In this document: in pieces, positions 26,187 through 34,200 of the stretch
Layout of the letters: every line of letters begins with the position of its first letter
How positions within the stretch are numbered: position 1 is the stretch's first letter
Source: Sphingomonas phyllosphaerae 5.2
GTDB taxonomy: Bacteria; Pseudomonadota; Alphaproteobacteria; Sphingomonadales; Sphingomonadaceae
Assembly: GCF_000419605.1 (NCBI RefSeq)
Contig: NZ_ATTI01000001.1
Span: 1,584,501 to 1,648,500, forward strand
Direction: 5' to 3'
Length of the DNA stretch: 64,000 bases
Program-made: the position numbers and the translations under genes
Notes under the pieces: generated by a model
What the model was told of the DNA's origin: nothing
The model's input: only the letters and a program-made list of their open reading frames with translations
Databases searched by the model: none

Positions 26187-27709
26187 GGGCGGACGCGCTT
26201 CGCCGGGTCGTGATCGTCGGCGGCGGCACCGCCGGGTGGATGGCGGCGGCGGCGATCGCTCGCGTGCTGGGCGAGATACCGGGGCTGACGATCGAGCTGG
26301 TCGAGTCAGAGGCGATCGGCACGGTGGGCGTCGGCGAGGCGACGATCCCGCAGATCGTGCTGTTCAACAAGATGCTCGGCATCGACGAGGCCGAGTTCAT
26401 GCGCGAGACCCGCGCGACCTACAAGCTGGGGATCGAGTTCGTCGACTGGCTCCACCCCGGGCACCGCTACGTCCATCCGTTCGGTTCCTATGGGCTGGAC
26501 ATGAAGGGGATCGAGTTCCACCACTTCTGGCTGAAAGGGCGGGCGCTTGGCGACGCCACGCCGCTCGATGCCTATTCGCTGGCGATCGTCGCCGGCGTGC
26601 AGGGGCGCTTCGCGCATCCCCGCCCGGATCAGCCCGGCTCGCCGCTGTCGAAGCTGGGCTACGCCTTCCAGTTCGATGCGGGGCTTTACGCGCGTTTCCT
26701 GCGACGGCTGGCGGAGGCGAACGGGGTCCGGCGTACCGAGGGGCGGATCGTCACGGCCGAGCGCGACGCCGAGAACGGCCATGTCGCCGCCGTGGTGCTC
26801 GACAGCGGCACGCGGATCGCGGGCGACCTGTTCATCGACTGCTCGGGCTTTCGCGCGCTGCTGATCGAGGGGGAGATGCAAGCCGGATTCGAAGACTGGA
26901 GCGACTGGCTGCCGTGCGACCGCGCGGTGGCGGTGCCCTGTGCGAACGGCGGTGACCGGCAGCCGTTGACCCGCTCCACGGCGCGTGCGGCGGGCTGGCA
27001 ATGGCGGATCCCGCTCCAGCATCGCATCGGCAATGGTTATGTCTATGCCTCGGCGCACCTGTCCGACGACGAAGCCGCCGCCACGCTGCTCGCTAATCTC
27101 GATGGCACGCCGCTCGGCAATCCGCGCTTCCTGCGCTTCGTCGCCGGGCATCGTCGCCGCGCGTGGGTAGGTAACGTCGTCGCGCTGGGGCTGGCGGGCG
27201 GCTTTCTCGAACCGCTGGAGTCGACCAGCATCCACCTCGTCCAGACGGCGATTGCGCGGTTGCTCACCTATTGGCCGACACGACGGTTCGACCAGCGCGA
27301 AATCGATCGCTTTAACGCCGCGCATGTCGCCGACTATCTCGATATCCGCGATTTCCTGGTGCTCCACTACAAGGCGACGCAACGCCGCGACACTGCGTTC
27401 TGGGATTATTGTCGCACGCTCGCGCCGCCGCCGGGACTGGCCGACAAGCTGGCGATCTTCGCCGCGAATGGCCGTGTGTTTCGCGACGGGGAGGAATTGT
27501 TCACGGAGACGAGCTGGCTGTCGGTGATGGTCGGGCAGGGGGCCGTGGCGAGCGGCTATCACCCGGCCGCCGACCTGCTGTCGGATGCCGACACGCTGGC
27601 GCGGCTCGCGCACATCCGTCACGTGGTCGCGGAAACCGCGGCGCTGCTCCCTGCGCAGGACGATGTGCTGCGCCGGATCGGATGTCACCTACAGGACGCT
27701 GCGGCATGA
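26183..27709 (+). CDS. Flavin-dependent tryptophan-halogenase-family protein 4
   Basis: A 508-aa homologue closest in motif pattern to protein 3: VGGGTAGWMAAAAI at 12-25, GVGEATIP at 49-56, Lys81 in ATYKLGIEF, WQWRIPLQHR and EPLESTSIHLVQ. All key residues expected of an active halogenase are kept. The GTG start at 26183 overlaps the upstream stop, and its own stop overlaps the cupin gene start (ATGA). The presence of three apparently active paralogues plus one degenerate one in a row suggests they act on different positions or substrates, or form a complex; the sequence does not say which. Confidence 0.85.
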   Translation: MRADALRRVVIVGGGTAGWMAAAAIARVLGEIPGLTIELVESEAIGTVGVGEATIPQIVLFNKMLGIDEAEFMRETRATYKLGIEFVDWLHPGHRYVHPFGSYGLDMKGIEFHHFWLKGRALGDATPLDAYSLAIVAGVQGRFAHPRPDQPGSPLSKLGYAFQFDAGLYARFLRRLAEANGVRRTEGRIVTAERDAENGHVAAVVLDSGTRIAGDLFIDCSGFRALLIEGEMQAGFEDWSDWLPCDRAVAVPCANGGDRQPLTRSTARAAGWQWRIPLQHRIGNGYVYASAHLSDDEAAATLLANLDGTPLGNPRFLRFVAGHRRRAWVGNVVALGLAGGFLEPLESTSIHLVQTAIARLLTYWPTRRFDQREIDRFNAAHVADYLDIRDFLVLHYKATQRRDTAFWDYCRTLAPPPGLADKLAIFAANGRVFRDGEELFTETSWLSVMVGQGAVASGYHPAADLLSDADTLARLAHIRHVVAETAALLPAQDDVLRRIGCHLQDAAA

Positions 27710-28716
27710 TCCCTGCGCCGTTGCCCGAGATCGAGCACGTCGATCGGCGTACCTTCGAAGGGGAAATCCGCCACGCCGCGCGCCCGGTGGTGCTACGTGG
27801 CATTGCGCGCGACTGGCCGGCGGTGGCGGCGGCGCGCCGGTCGGCAGAAGAGTGCGTCGCCTATCTCAAGCGGTTCAGCCGCCCTGACGCGGTGCCGGCG
27901 ATCCTTGGCGAGCCATCGATCGGTGGGCGGTTCTTCTACGGGCCCGATCTAAGCGGGATGAACTTCGTGCGCGGGCAGACGCCGCTCGACCCGTTTCTCG
28001 AGCGGCTGCTGCGCGACCGCGACCATGCGCAGCCTTATGCAATGGCGATCCAGTCGGTGCCGCTGCCCGAGTTGTTGCCGGGGTTTGCCGCCGAGAACGC
28101 CATCGCGCTGGTGTCGGGCGACGTCGTGCCGCGCATGTGGCTGGGCAATTCGATCCGGGTCGCGACGCACTACGACCTGATGGAGAATATCGGGATCGTG
28201 GTGATGGGGCGGCGGCGCTTCACCTTGTTTCCGCCCGAGCAGGTGGCGAATCTTTACATGGGACCGCTGGAGCTGACCCCCGCCGGGACGCCAGTCAGCC
28301 TGGTCGATCCCGACGATCCAGATCTCGCGCGGTACCCGCGCTTCGCCGAGGCCGCGCGCTTCGCGCAGGCGGCGACGCTGGAGCCGGGCGACGGCATCTA
28401 TATCCCGTTTCACTGGTGGCACGCGGTCAACTCGCTCGACCCGGTCAATGCCTTGGTCAATTACTGGTGGAACCCTGCACCCGCCGGGCTGGGCAATCCC
28501 TATGATGCCTTGCTGCACGCGCTGATGACGATCGCGCCGCTTCCCGTCGACCAGCGCGACGCCTATCGTGCCGTCTTCGAGCACTTGGTGTTCCGCGGCA
28601 ACGGCGATCCGTCGGCGCATCTTCCGGACGCGGCGAAGGGGGTGTTGGGACTGATCGACGCGGCGACCGCGGCGCGCATCCGCGAGACGCTGCGGGATAG
28701 TCTCTCGCGGTCCTAA
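27706..28716 (+). CDS. Cupin_8/JmjC-like (FIH-type) putative Fe(II)/2-oxoglutarate hydroxylase
   Basis: A 336-aa protein of the cupin_8 (Pass1-related) group. The iron-binding facial triad is visible as His155 and Asp157 in ATHYD and His239 in FHWWHAV, with GRRRFTLFPPEQ, the strand that typically follows the HxD motif. Homologues hydroxylate protein or peptide side chains, but this bacterial branch is mostly uncharacterised. It is the last gene of the halogenase operon (ATGA overlap), so it probably acts on the same target as the halogenases. Its stop overlaps the stop of a convergent paralogue by 4 nt. Confidence 0.82.
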   Translation: MIPAPLPEIEHVDRRTFEGEIRHAARPVVLRGIARDWPAVAAARRSAEECVAYLKRFSRPDAVPAILGEPSIGGRFFYGPDLSGMNFVRGQTPLDPFLERLLRDRDHAQPYAMAIQSVPLPELLPGFAAENAIALVSGDVVPRMWLGNSIRVATHYDLMENIGIVVMGRRRFTLFPPEQVANLYMGPLELTPAGTPVSLVDPDDPDLARYPRFAEAARFAQAATLEPGDGIYIPFHWWHAVNSLDPVNALVNYWWNPAPAGLGNPYDALLHALMTIAPLPVDQRDAYRAVFEHLVFRGNGDPSAHLPDAAKGVLGLIDAATAARIRETLRDSLSRS

Positions 28717-29741
28717 GTGCGTCCGCCAAGCAACCGGATCAGGAAGCCGCGTAGTCGCTCGGTCCGCGCGGGGCTGGCCGGGCCGAGGATGCCGCGTGCC
28801 GCTTCCGGCAGATGCGCGCCGGCCTGTGCGGCGTCGGCATCGAAGACATAATGGTCGAACCATGTGCGCCACGCCGCGCGCGGCGCCGGTGGCAGGTCAC
28901 GGATCGCCATCAGCGCATGGACCAGCGCGCCAAAAGGGGACGCCGTTTCCTCATGCGTCCACCAGTAGTTTACCAGCACGTTCAGCCGGTCGAGCGCGGC
29001 GACATGGTGCCACCAGATTGCCGGGATGAAGATCGCGTCTCCTGCCTCCAGTTCCGCAACCTGCGCATCGGCAAGCGCAGCGGCGAAGCGCGGGTATCGC
29101 GCGAGATCGGGCGCATCGGGATCGACCATGCTCGACGGCGGTCCGGCCAGCGTGTTGTCCAGCGGGCCGATATAGAGGTTGGCGATCTGGTTGGGAGGGA
29201 ATAGCGTGAAGCGGCGGCGTCCGTGTACGACGCAGGCGATGTTGTTCGACTGGTCGTAATGCGTTGCGACGCGGGTCGCATTGCCGATCCACAGCCGCGC
29301 GGGGGCCTTGCCGGTTGGCAGGCCCAGCGCGTTGCTGGCCTCCCAGCCGGGCAGATGGTCGGGCGCGGTCGCGGCATTGGCGTAGAGTGCGTGTGGCGCG
29401 GCCGCTTCGTCCTCGGCATAACGAAGCAACTGCCCGAGCAGTTGACCCAGCGCGACCTTTTGTCGGTGGAAGTTGAAGCCGGTGAGATCGTCATTGTAGA
29501 AGAAACGGCCGCGGATCTCCGGCGCGCCGATCATCACGTCGAGGGGCTGCCCGCCCCCGAAGCCGGACAGGTAGCCGGCGATCGCACGGTCGCCGTCGCG
29601 GCCGGCGCGCACCGCCGCCCAGTCGCGCACCTGCCCGCGCAGGACGACCGGCACATAGCCGCTCGCAACTTCTTCGGCGAAGGTGGCAGGATCGACCGCC
29701 GCGCGTTCCGCGACGCGGCCGGGGCGGGACAGCGCGGTCAC
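28713..29741 (-). CDS. Second cupin_8/JmjC-like putative Fe(II)/2-oxoglutarate hydroxylase
   Basis: A 342-aa paralogue of the convergent 27706-28716 protein. The HxD triad is His161 and Asp163 in ATHYD; the third ligand is His245 or His246 in WWHHV. GRRRFTLFPPNQIANLY and VLVNYWW are shared with its partner. It is transcribed after the GH5 gene (GTG start overlapping the GH5 stop, GTGA), so it belongs to a glycosidase transcript and not to the halogenase operon. Tail-to-tail overlap with the first cupin gene (positions 28713-28716) means two active copies are read toward each other. Confidence 0.82.
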   Translation of the reverse strand: MTALSRPGRVAERAAVDPATFAEEVASGYVPVVLRGQVRDWAAVRAGRDGDRAIAGYLSGFGGGQPLDVMIGAPEIRGRFFYNDDLTGFNFHRQKVALGQLLGQLLRYAEDEAAAPHALYANAATAPDHLPGWEASNALGLPTGKAPARLWIGNATRVATHYDQSNNIACVVHGRRRFTLFPPNQIANLYIGPLDNTLAGPPSSMVDPDAPDLARYPRFAAALADAQVAELEAGDAIFIPAIWWHHVAALDRLNVLVNYWWTHEETASPFGALVHALMAIRDLPPAPRAAWRTWFDHYVFDADAAQAGAHLPEAARGILGPASPARTERLRGFLIRLLGGRT

Positions 29742-30757
29742 CGTTCACCTGCCTCGGGTATCAGCGCGGCGCGGATCGGTTCGACCCACCGGTCACGATC
29801 GATGTCGTAGACGATGAAGTCGCTGTCGAATTGCCAGTAAGCCCAGGGAAAGCCGTGCGCTTCCGCCTCGCGCCGCACCGTAGCGGTGTAGCCCGCGCGG
29901 GCGGCGACCGGGGTGCCGCTTTTCTCATACGCGCCGAATTCGCCCATCAGCACCGGACGGTCATTCGCCTTCGACCAGGCGGCGACCTTGTCGTAGTCGC
30001 TGCGGATGCGCGCCTCGTCGGCGACGGTGAAGGGGAAGTTCTTCAAAGCGGCCGCCTCGCCGGCCCATGACGCGCCCTGATGCGTGAAGCGGAACGGTTC
30101 GTAGGAGTGGAAGGTGACAAGAATGTTCCGGTCGTTCTTCGGCAGTTGCAGCGTCGGTAGCTCTTCCAGATTGTTCCAGCGCGTCGGGCCGATCACCAGA
30201 GTCCGCCGCGGGTTGGTGGCGCGAACTATCGGGATCAGTCGGGCGAGCATCGCGTTCCAGCGGGCAGCGTCGAGTGGCCCATGCGGTTCGTTCAGCAGCT
30301 CGAACAGCAGAGTGTCCGGGGCCTCGCGGTAGCGGTCGCCGATCTGACTCCAGAAGGCCAGCAGCTTCGGCTCGCAGGCGTCGGGCGCCTTGGAGCAGAC
30401 GTCGAAATCATGTTCGTCGAGGATTACGCTCAGTCCGGCCTTCGACGCTTCGCTGACGACCCAGTCGAGCGTTGCTAGCCACTTGGGATCGAGCCGGTTC
30501 TCCGCATTCATGTGCCGGAACGATTGCAGCACGACTCGAACGAAATCGAAGCCGCCTTGCCGGATGATCTTGAAGTGGCGAGATTGGAAACGTGCCTTGG
30601 ATCGATCTTGCCAGATTGGGTCGTAGCCGATGATGTTGACGCCCCGTTTCAGCCGTAAGGCGCTGACCCACGCCGGACCGACCTTGGCGGCGGCAGGCTT
30701 ATCCGCTGGGAGGGCGAGGGACGCGGCGGCGCTTAGCAGGAGAAAACCTAGGGGCAT
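29738..30757 (-). CDS. GH5-family glycoside hydrolase (endoglucanase/mannanase-like), secreted
   Basis: A 339-aa protein with a signal peptide (MPLGFLLLSAAASLALPADK) and a TIM-barrel GH5 domain. The acid/base Glu157 is in LFELLNEPHG and the nucleophile Glu273 in PVLMGEFGAYE; HSY (about residue 217) and the WAYWQFDSDF segment line the cleft. It hydrolyses a beta-linked glucan, mannan or related polysaccharide; the exact substrate is not evident. The ATG at 30757 is preceded by AAGGAT. First gene of a two-gene unit with the second cupin gene. It complements the GH10 xylanase in plant polysaccharide degradation. Confidence 0.88.
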   Translation of the reverse strand: MPLGFLLLSAAASLALPADKPAAAKVGPAWVSALRLKRGVNIIGYDPIWQDRSKARFQSRHFKIIRQGGFDFVRVVLQSFRHMNAENRLDPKWLATLDWVVSEASKAGLSVILDEHDFDVCSKAPDACEPKLLAFWSQIGDRYREAPDTLLFELLNEPHGPLDAARWNAMLARLIPIVRATNPRRTLVIGPTRWNNLEELPTLQLPKNDRNILVTFHSYEPFRFTHQGASWAGEAAALKNFPFTVADEARIRSDYDKVAAWSKANDRPVLMGEFGAYEKSGTPVAARAGYTATVRREAEAHGFPWAYWQFDSDFIVYDIDRDRWVEPIRAALIPEAGER

Positions 30758-31250
30758 CAAGCCGATCCTTCACGATCAGAGACCATGAAGGACTGTTACT
30801 ATCCCCCGGCGCCCTTGTCCTTTATCGTGATTGCGCGGCGTGACGGCGTGCCATCCTGTCCTGCGCCACTCGCCCCTGCCACTGAACGAATGTCCTTTGC
30901 CGGGCAGCGCGGCTGGCGTCGTGAATGGCGGGAAGTGGGTCATACTCACCTCGTGCTGCGCGGCTCCTGCTCCTCATCCCGTACCGTTGACGTCAGCACG
31001 TGCTCGATCCGATGACCGATATCGACCGCCCCCCTTCGATTCACCGGAGAGCGGACTCTGATTGTGATCTGGATGCCATGCTGCGTGACAACGGGATGCT
31101 CCCTCGACCTCGGCCTTCTCCTGAACGGCGGCCTGATGATGCCGCGCCAATGACGATGAACCTACGAGCGAGCGTCGAGGTCGAGACGCAACAGTTGGCT
31201 GGATGACGGCGTCCGGCCCGTTCAAACAGTCAGAAGATGGCCGAAGGGCA
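30758..31250. other. Spacer at the left side of the decayed mobile element
   Basis: About 490 bp with no convincing gene. A 64-codon frame at 31012-31206 (+, MTDIDRPPSIHRRADSD) has a methionine start but no recognised family or good ribosome site. GC drops and is uneven here compared with the flanks. The left end of the element is expected in this stretch; I do not see a copy of the tRNA-Glu 3' end in it. Confidence 0.4.
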
Positions 31251-31421
31251 TCAGCCAATTGCGAACCGATGTTCGAGAATGACGTCAAGAAGGTAGAAGG
31301 CGCGCCGCGGGTCACCCGCGGAGCCATGATGATCGGCCGAACGGCGCCTGTGTCGGTTGCGCAGGAAGGTCCGGGACGCCTCGATGGCCTTCCAGGGGTT
31401 ATAACGAATTGTTGTTGCCAT
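31251..31421 (-). CDS. Small hypothetical protein of the mobile element
   Basis: A possible 56-aa product (MATTIRYNPWKAIEASRTFL at the start). It overlaps the end of the 31399-31698 frame by 23 nt on the same strand, so it may be a coupled gene or, alternatively, the shifted tail of the same gene. I do not recognise the family. Confidence 0.3.
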   Translation of the reverse strand: MATTIRYNPWKAIEASRTFLRNRHRRRSADHHGSAGDPRRAFYLLDVILEHRFAIG

Positions 31422-31698
31422 CGGCCAGCACGGCGCCGCCGTAAAAGGCAAGGAGTTCAACCTGTCGCGCGACGGACAAGCGGCCCAACTTCGCGCGGCG
31501 ATAGGTGGGCAGCGACCGCAGGATCGTCATCGCGGGCGGTGCCTTCCCGGCGATCACCGCATCGATCATGGCTGGTAACTGATGCTCGGCCTGGATCAGG
31601 CGGCGGATGGCGACGCTCATGGCCGCCAATCGCGGTAAGCCGTACCAATCGGTGGCATAAGCCTTGGCGTCGACATTGCCGGTCCGCGGCGTTGCCAT
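31399..31698 (-). CDS. Small hypothetical protein divergent from the relaxase
   Basis: A 99-aa, mostly helical frame (DWYGLPRLAAMSVAIRRL, then RRAKLGRLSVARQVELL) with a plausible amino-acid make-up, reading away from the MobA/MobL pseudogene. Position next to a relaxase is typical for small accessory mobilisation proteins, but there is no motif to prove it and the ribosome site is poor. The frame continues upstream as an antisense shadow of the relaxase, which is why the ATG at 31698 is used. Confidence 0.35.
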   Translation of the reverse strand: MATPRTGNVDAKAYATDWYGLPRLAAMSVAIRRLIQAEHQLPAMIDAVIAGKAPPAMTILRSLPTYRRAKLGRLSVARQVELLAFYGGAVLADGNNNSL

Positions 31699-31707
31699 GC
31701 GGATTAG

Positions 31708-33243
31708 GAAGGGATCGGCGCGAAGCTGCGCCGCGATCCGCTGCATTATGGCGGTGCAGCGCTGTATTCGGTCCGAGAGGAAGCGCTGGAGGACGGGGAA
31801 CGCGGCTGGTGGTCGAACATCGCCGCCGACCGCAACGAGCTGGTCGCGCATTACCGCGCGTCGGAAGCGTTGGAGAAGCGCGACCGTGCCAATGCCAACG
31901 TCTACATCGTCGAGGTCATCGCGTTGCCCGCCGAACTGAGCGCCGAACAGCGGCGGCAGGCAGCCAGGCGCCTTTGCCGCGGCCTGCAAAAACGGGGGCT
32001 TGCCTATACGGCCAGCATCCACCTGCCCGATGTGGCGGGCTATCAGCGCAATTATCACCTGCACCTGATCTACTCGATGCGCGCGTGTCGGCGGCTGGCA
32101 GCCTATGAATGGGACTTCGCCACCGCCAAGCACACAGAGATCAACACGTTCGCCGGGATCATGCAGCGTCGCTGTGGCGTCGTGGTCGCGATCAATGAGA
32201 CGCTGCGCGACGCCGGGATCGCCAAGCGCTACACGCCGCTCTCCAACCGCGAGCGCGGCATGGCGCCACCCGCACGCGGCAAGGTCGGTCAGGTGGATAC
32301 CGCGATCGCGCGGCGGCTGGCGGCGCTAGAGGCTCGCGAGGCGCAGCTGGCGGCCCTGCGCGAACATGCCCGGTGGATACGGCGAACGCTGCTCGATGCC
32401 GCCGACCGGTTGAGGGCGGCACGGCAGAGGATGATCCGGCGCCTGGCGCAGGCAGCCATCGGCCTTGCCCAGGATGAAGCCGAGCGCATCCAGCCCGCCG
32501 AATTACGTGCCGGCGGGGTCAGGGCGGCGCTCGAACACGCCTGTGACGTCGTGGATCGCACCACCGCTACCGCGGATGACCAGTTGGTCGAAGCGCATCG
32601 GGCGGTGCGCAGTCGTGTTCGCCTGGTGGCGAGTCAGATGCCGATGCCGCTGGCTGGTGCGGCGCTCGAGGATCGTCGAAACGTCGTGATCCATCGGCTG
32701 AAGGCCGCCGCGATGGACGCGAGCGGGACCAGCAGGCGGGTTCAAGCCGATCTCGATCTGGGTCGCAACCGCCTGGCAGCGATCGAGGATGAGGCGGCAA
32801 GCGTCGACATCGCGCCCGTTCCTACCAGCACGGTCGAAGAGGAAGCCGCTCTTCGCCCCGGTCATGAAATCACGGTGGCGGAACGGCAAAGGGCCGACGA
32901 TGCCGCGCGCGAGACCACCGCAAGCCTCGCCAGGAGAGCGATGACTGCTCGAAAGCATGCAACCGGGGCGGTTGCGGAGAGCAACACCCGCTCGCAAACC
33001 GCTGATCCGACGCCGGAGAGCCGCGACCCGTCCTTTTCTTCAACCCAAGCGATGCCGTCCGATCGCGAGCGCCCCCTTCATGATCAACGCAGCAACAAGG
33101 AAAACCATGATGGATCAGTCCGGACTGCTGGAAATCAAGACCTTCCTCAACCGAAGGCGTTCTGCAAGGCGTTCGGGGCAGTGACGTTTGGGGAGGACCA
33201 GCGGCTCATCTCCCGGTGCGAGAAGCATCAGCCGGTCAAGTGA
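31708..33243 (+). pseudogene. mobA: MobA/MobL-type conjugative relaxase, 5' end lost
   Basis: The frame opens after a TAG at 31705-31707 and has no credible start codon before the TTG at 31870, yet relaxase sequence begins at about 31723 (KLRRDPLHYGGAALYSV). The MobA/MobL core is clear: VIALPAELS at about 31920, SIHLPDVAGYQRNYHLHLIYSMR with the HxH metal motif, and GIMQRRCGVVV. It is followed by a long charged helical tail. A short frame MRIRKGSA at 31699 in another phase may be the displaced N-terminus, implying a frameshift. A 25-codon ORF with a good AAGGA site (33107-33184) overlaps its end. Confidence 0.65.
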
Positions 33244-33439
33244 GCGGCGCGCCGAGGGCCGCGACCATGTCGCCGTCGGGCGAGGTCTCGGACGTACCGT
33301 CAGCAAAGCGCGGTATTGCAGGCCAAGCCACCGGGATTACGCGATCGGCGGCGTGCAGGAGGTAAAACCCAAGGGCAGGAACACCGACCATGCCAATCCC
33401 GCCGTTCCGCGCGGTGAGGACGGGAACGAGCGTGAGCAA

Positions 33440-33983
33440 TACCGCTTTTGTGGGCGATCGCGAGGATGGCCCAGTCGACGGGCTGCAACGACGGAAGGGC
33501 GGAAATCCGCTGCAGCGTTTCGAGCCAGGGCAGGGGCTGAAGTCCGGGATCGCCTCGAGCATGGCTTTGCGGTCGCCGAAGTTCTGCAGGTCGGTCCGTT
33601 CCGGCGGATTGCCGAAGTCATAGCGGGCACCGGGGTCATGGTCCGTCAGGCCATGGACATGCCGAAATGCGTCCAGTTCGAGCGACGCCAGCTTCTGAGC
33701 CATGCCCTGCAGTTGTTGTTCGCTGACGCCGTCGAGATAGGCGTCGACCATGGTCCGAGCCGAGCGGAGCTGCTCGCTGGCAAGGCTGCGACGCGCGGGC
33801 GTAAGCTTCTGCTCATAGACGATGGCATGCGGATGATAGCGCTGGCGGGCTTCCTCAGGATCGCGGGTGTCGAGAGTGCGCTTATATTCGCTCGCGCCAC
33901 CGTCGAAGAACGGGCGGAGTGCGAGCGGAATGACCCGGCGGAAGTGGAAAATGCCGGTGAGGATCTTTGAACGGAGCAGCCAT
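33440..33983 (-). pseudogene. Tyrosine recombinase/integrase fragment at tRNA-Glu
   Basis: From the ATG at 33983 the frame reads MAAPFKDP, then about 2 bases are missing and the typical integrase N-terminus continues in another frame. That part reads TGIFHFRRVIP, LRPFFDGGASEYKRTLDTRD and EEARQRYHPHAIVYEQKL, then MVDAYLDGVSEQQLQGM. A later phase change gives LPWLETLQRISALPSLQPVDW near 33500. The catalytic domain with the R...HxxR...Y residues is absent. The gene starts 84 bp from the 3' end of tRNA-Glu and reads away from it, the standard arrangement of a tRNA-integrating element. Confidence 0.75.
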
Positions 33984-34066
33984 ACGGATCACTTTGTACA
34001 CAAGGATGGGTGAAGCGTCCGTGAAAGCCTCTGGAAACCGCGCTTCTCCGCCACTTGGGCAGATGC

Positions 34067-34141
34067 TGGTGACCCCTACGGGAATCGAACCCGTGCTTCA
34101 GCCGTGAAAGGGCCGCGTCCTAACCGCTAGACGAAGGGGCC
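34067..34141 (-). tRNA. tRNA-Glu (anticodon UUC)
   Basis: The minus strand gives a 75-nt cloverleaf including an encoded CCA end. The acceptor stem is GGCCCCT / AGGGGTC (one G-U), the D-arm contains AGCGGTTA, the anticodon loop is CTTTCAC with TTC, and the T-arm is GGGTTCGAATCCC. The discriminator base is A. Its 3' end is the attachment site of the decayed element to the left. Confidence 0.95.
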
Positions 34142-34200
34142 GTGCTGCGGTGCCGAGCCGACTAGGCGGATCGATGCGCGGGGTCAAGCGTCTGGCGCGA

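Larger units (their letters stand above)
31251..34066. mobile_element. Remnant of an integrative mobilizable element inserted at tRNA-Glu
   Basis: A broken tyrosine integrase gene reads away from the 3' end of tRNA-Glu, and a MobA/MobL relaxase lies further in, both damaged. No type IV secretion genes are present, so the element would have been mobilizable and not self-transmissible. The right end is the tRNA 3' terminus at 34067; the left end is not defined because no second copy of the tRNA end could be found. Confidence 0.55.

Noticed and set aside
30758..31250. Second copy of the tRNA-Glu 3' end as left attachment site
   Set aside because: Searched by eye for CCCCTACGGGA and its complement; only the copy in the tRNA at 34067-34141 was found.
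31203..32108. 301-codon plus-strand frame near the relaxase
   Set aside because: Arg/Ser-rich composition typical of a shifted frame; the relaxase sequence is in another frame of the same strand.
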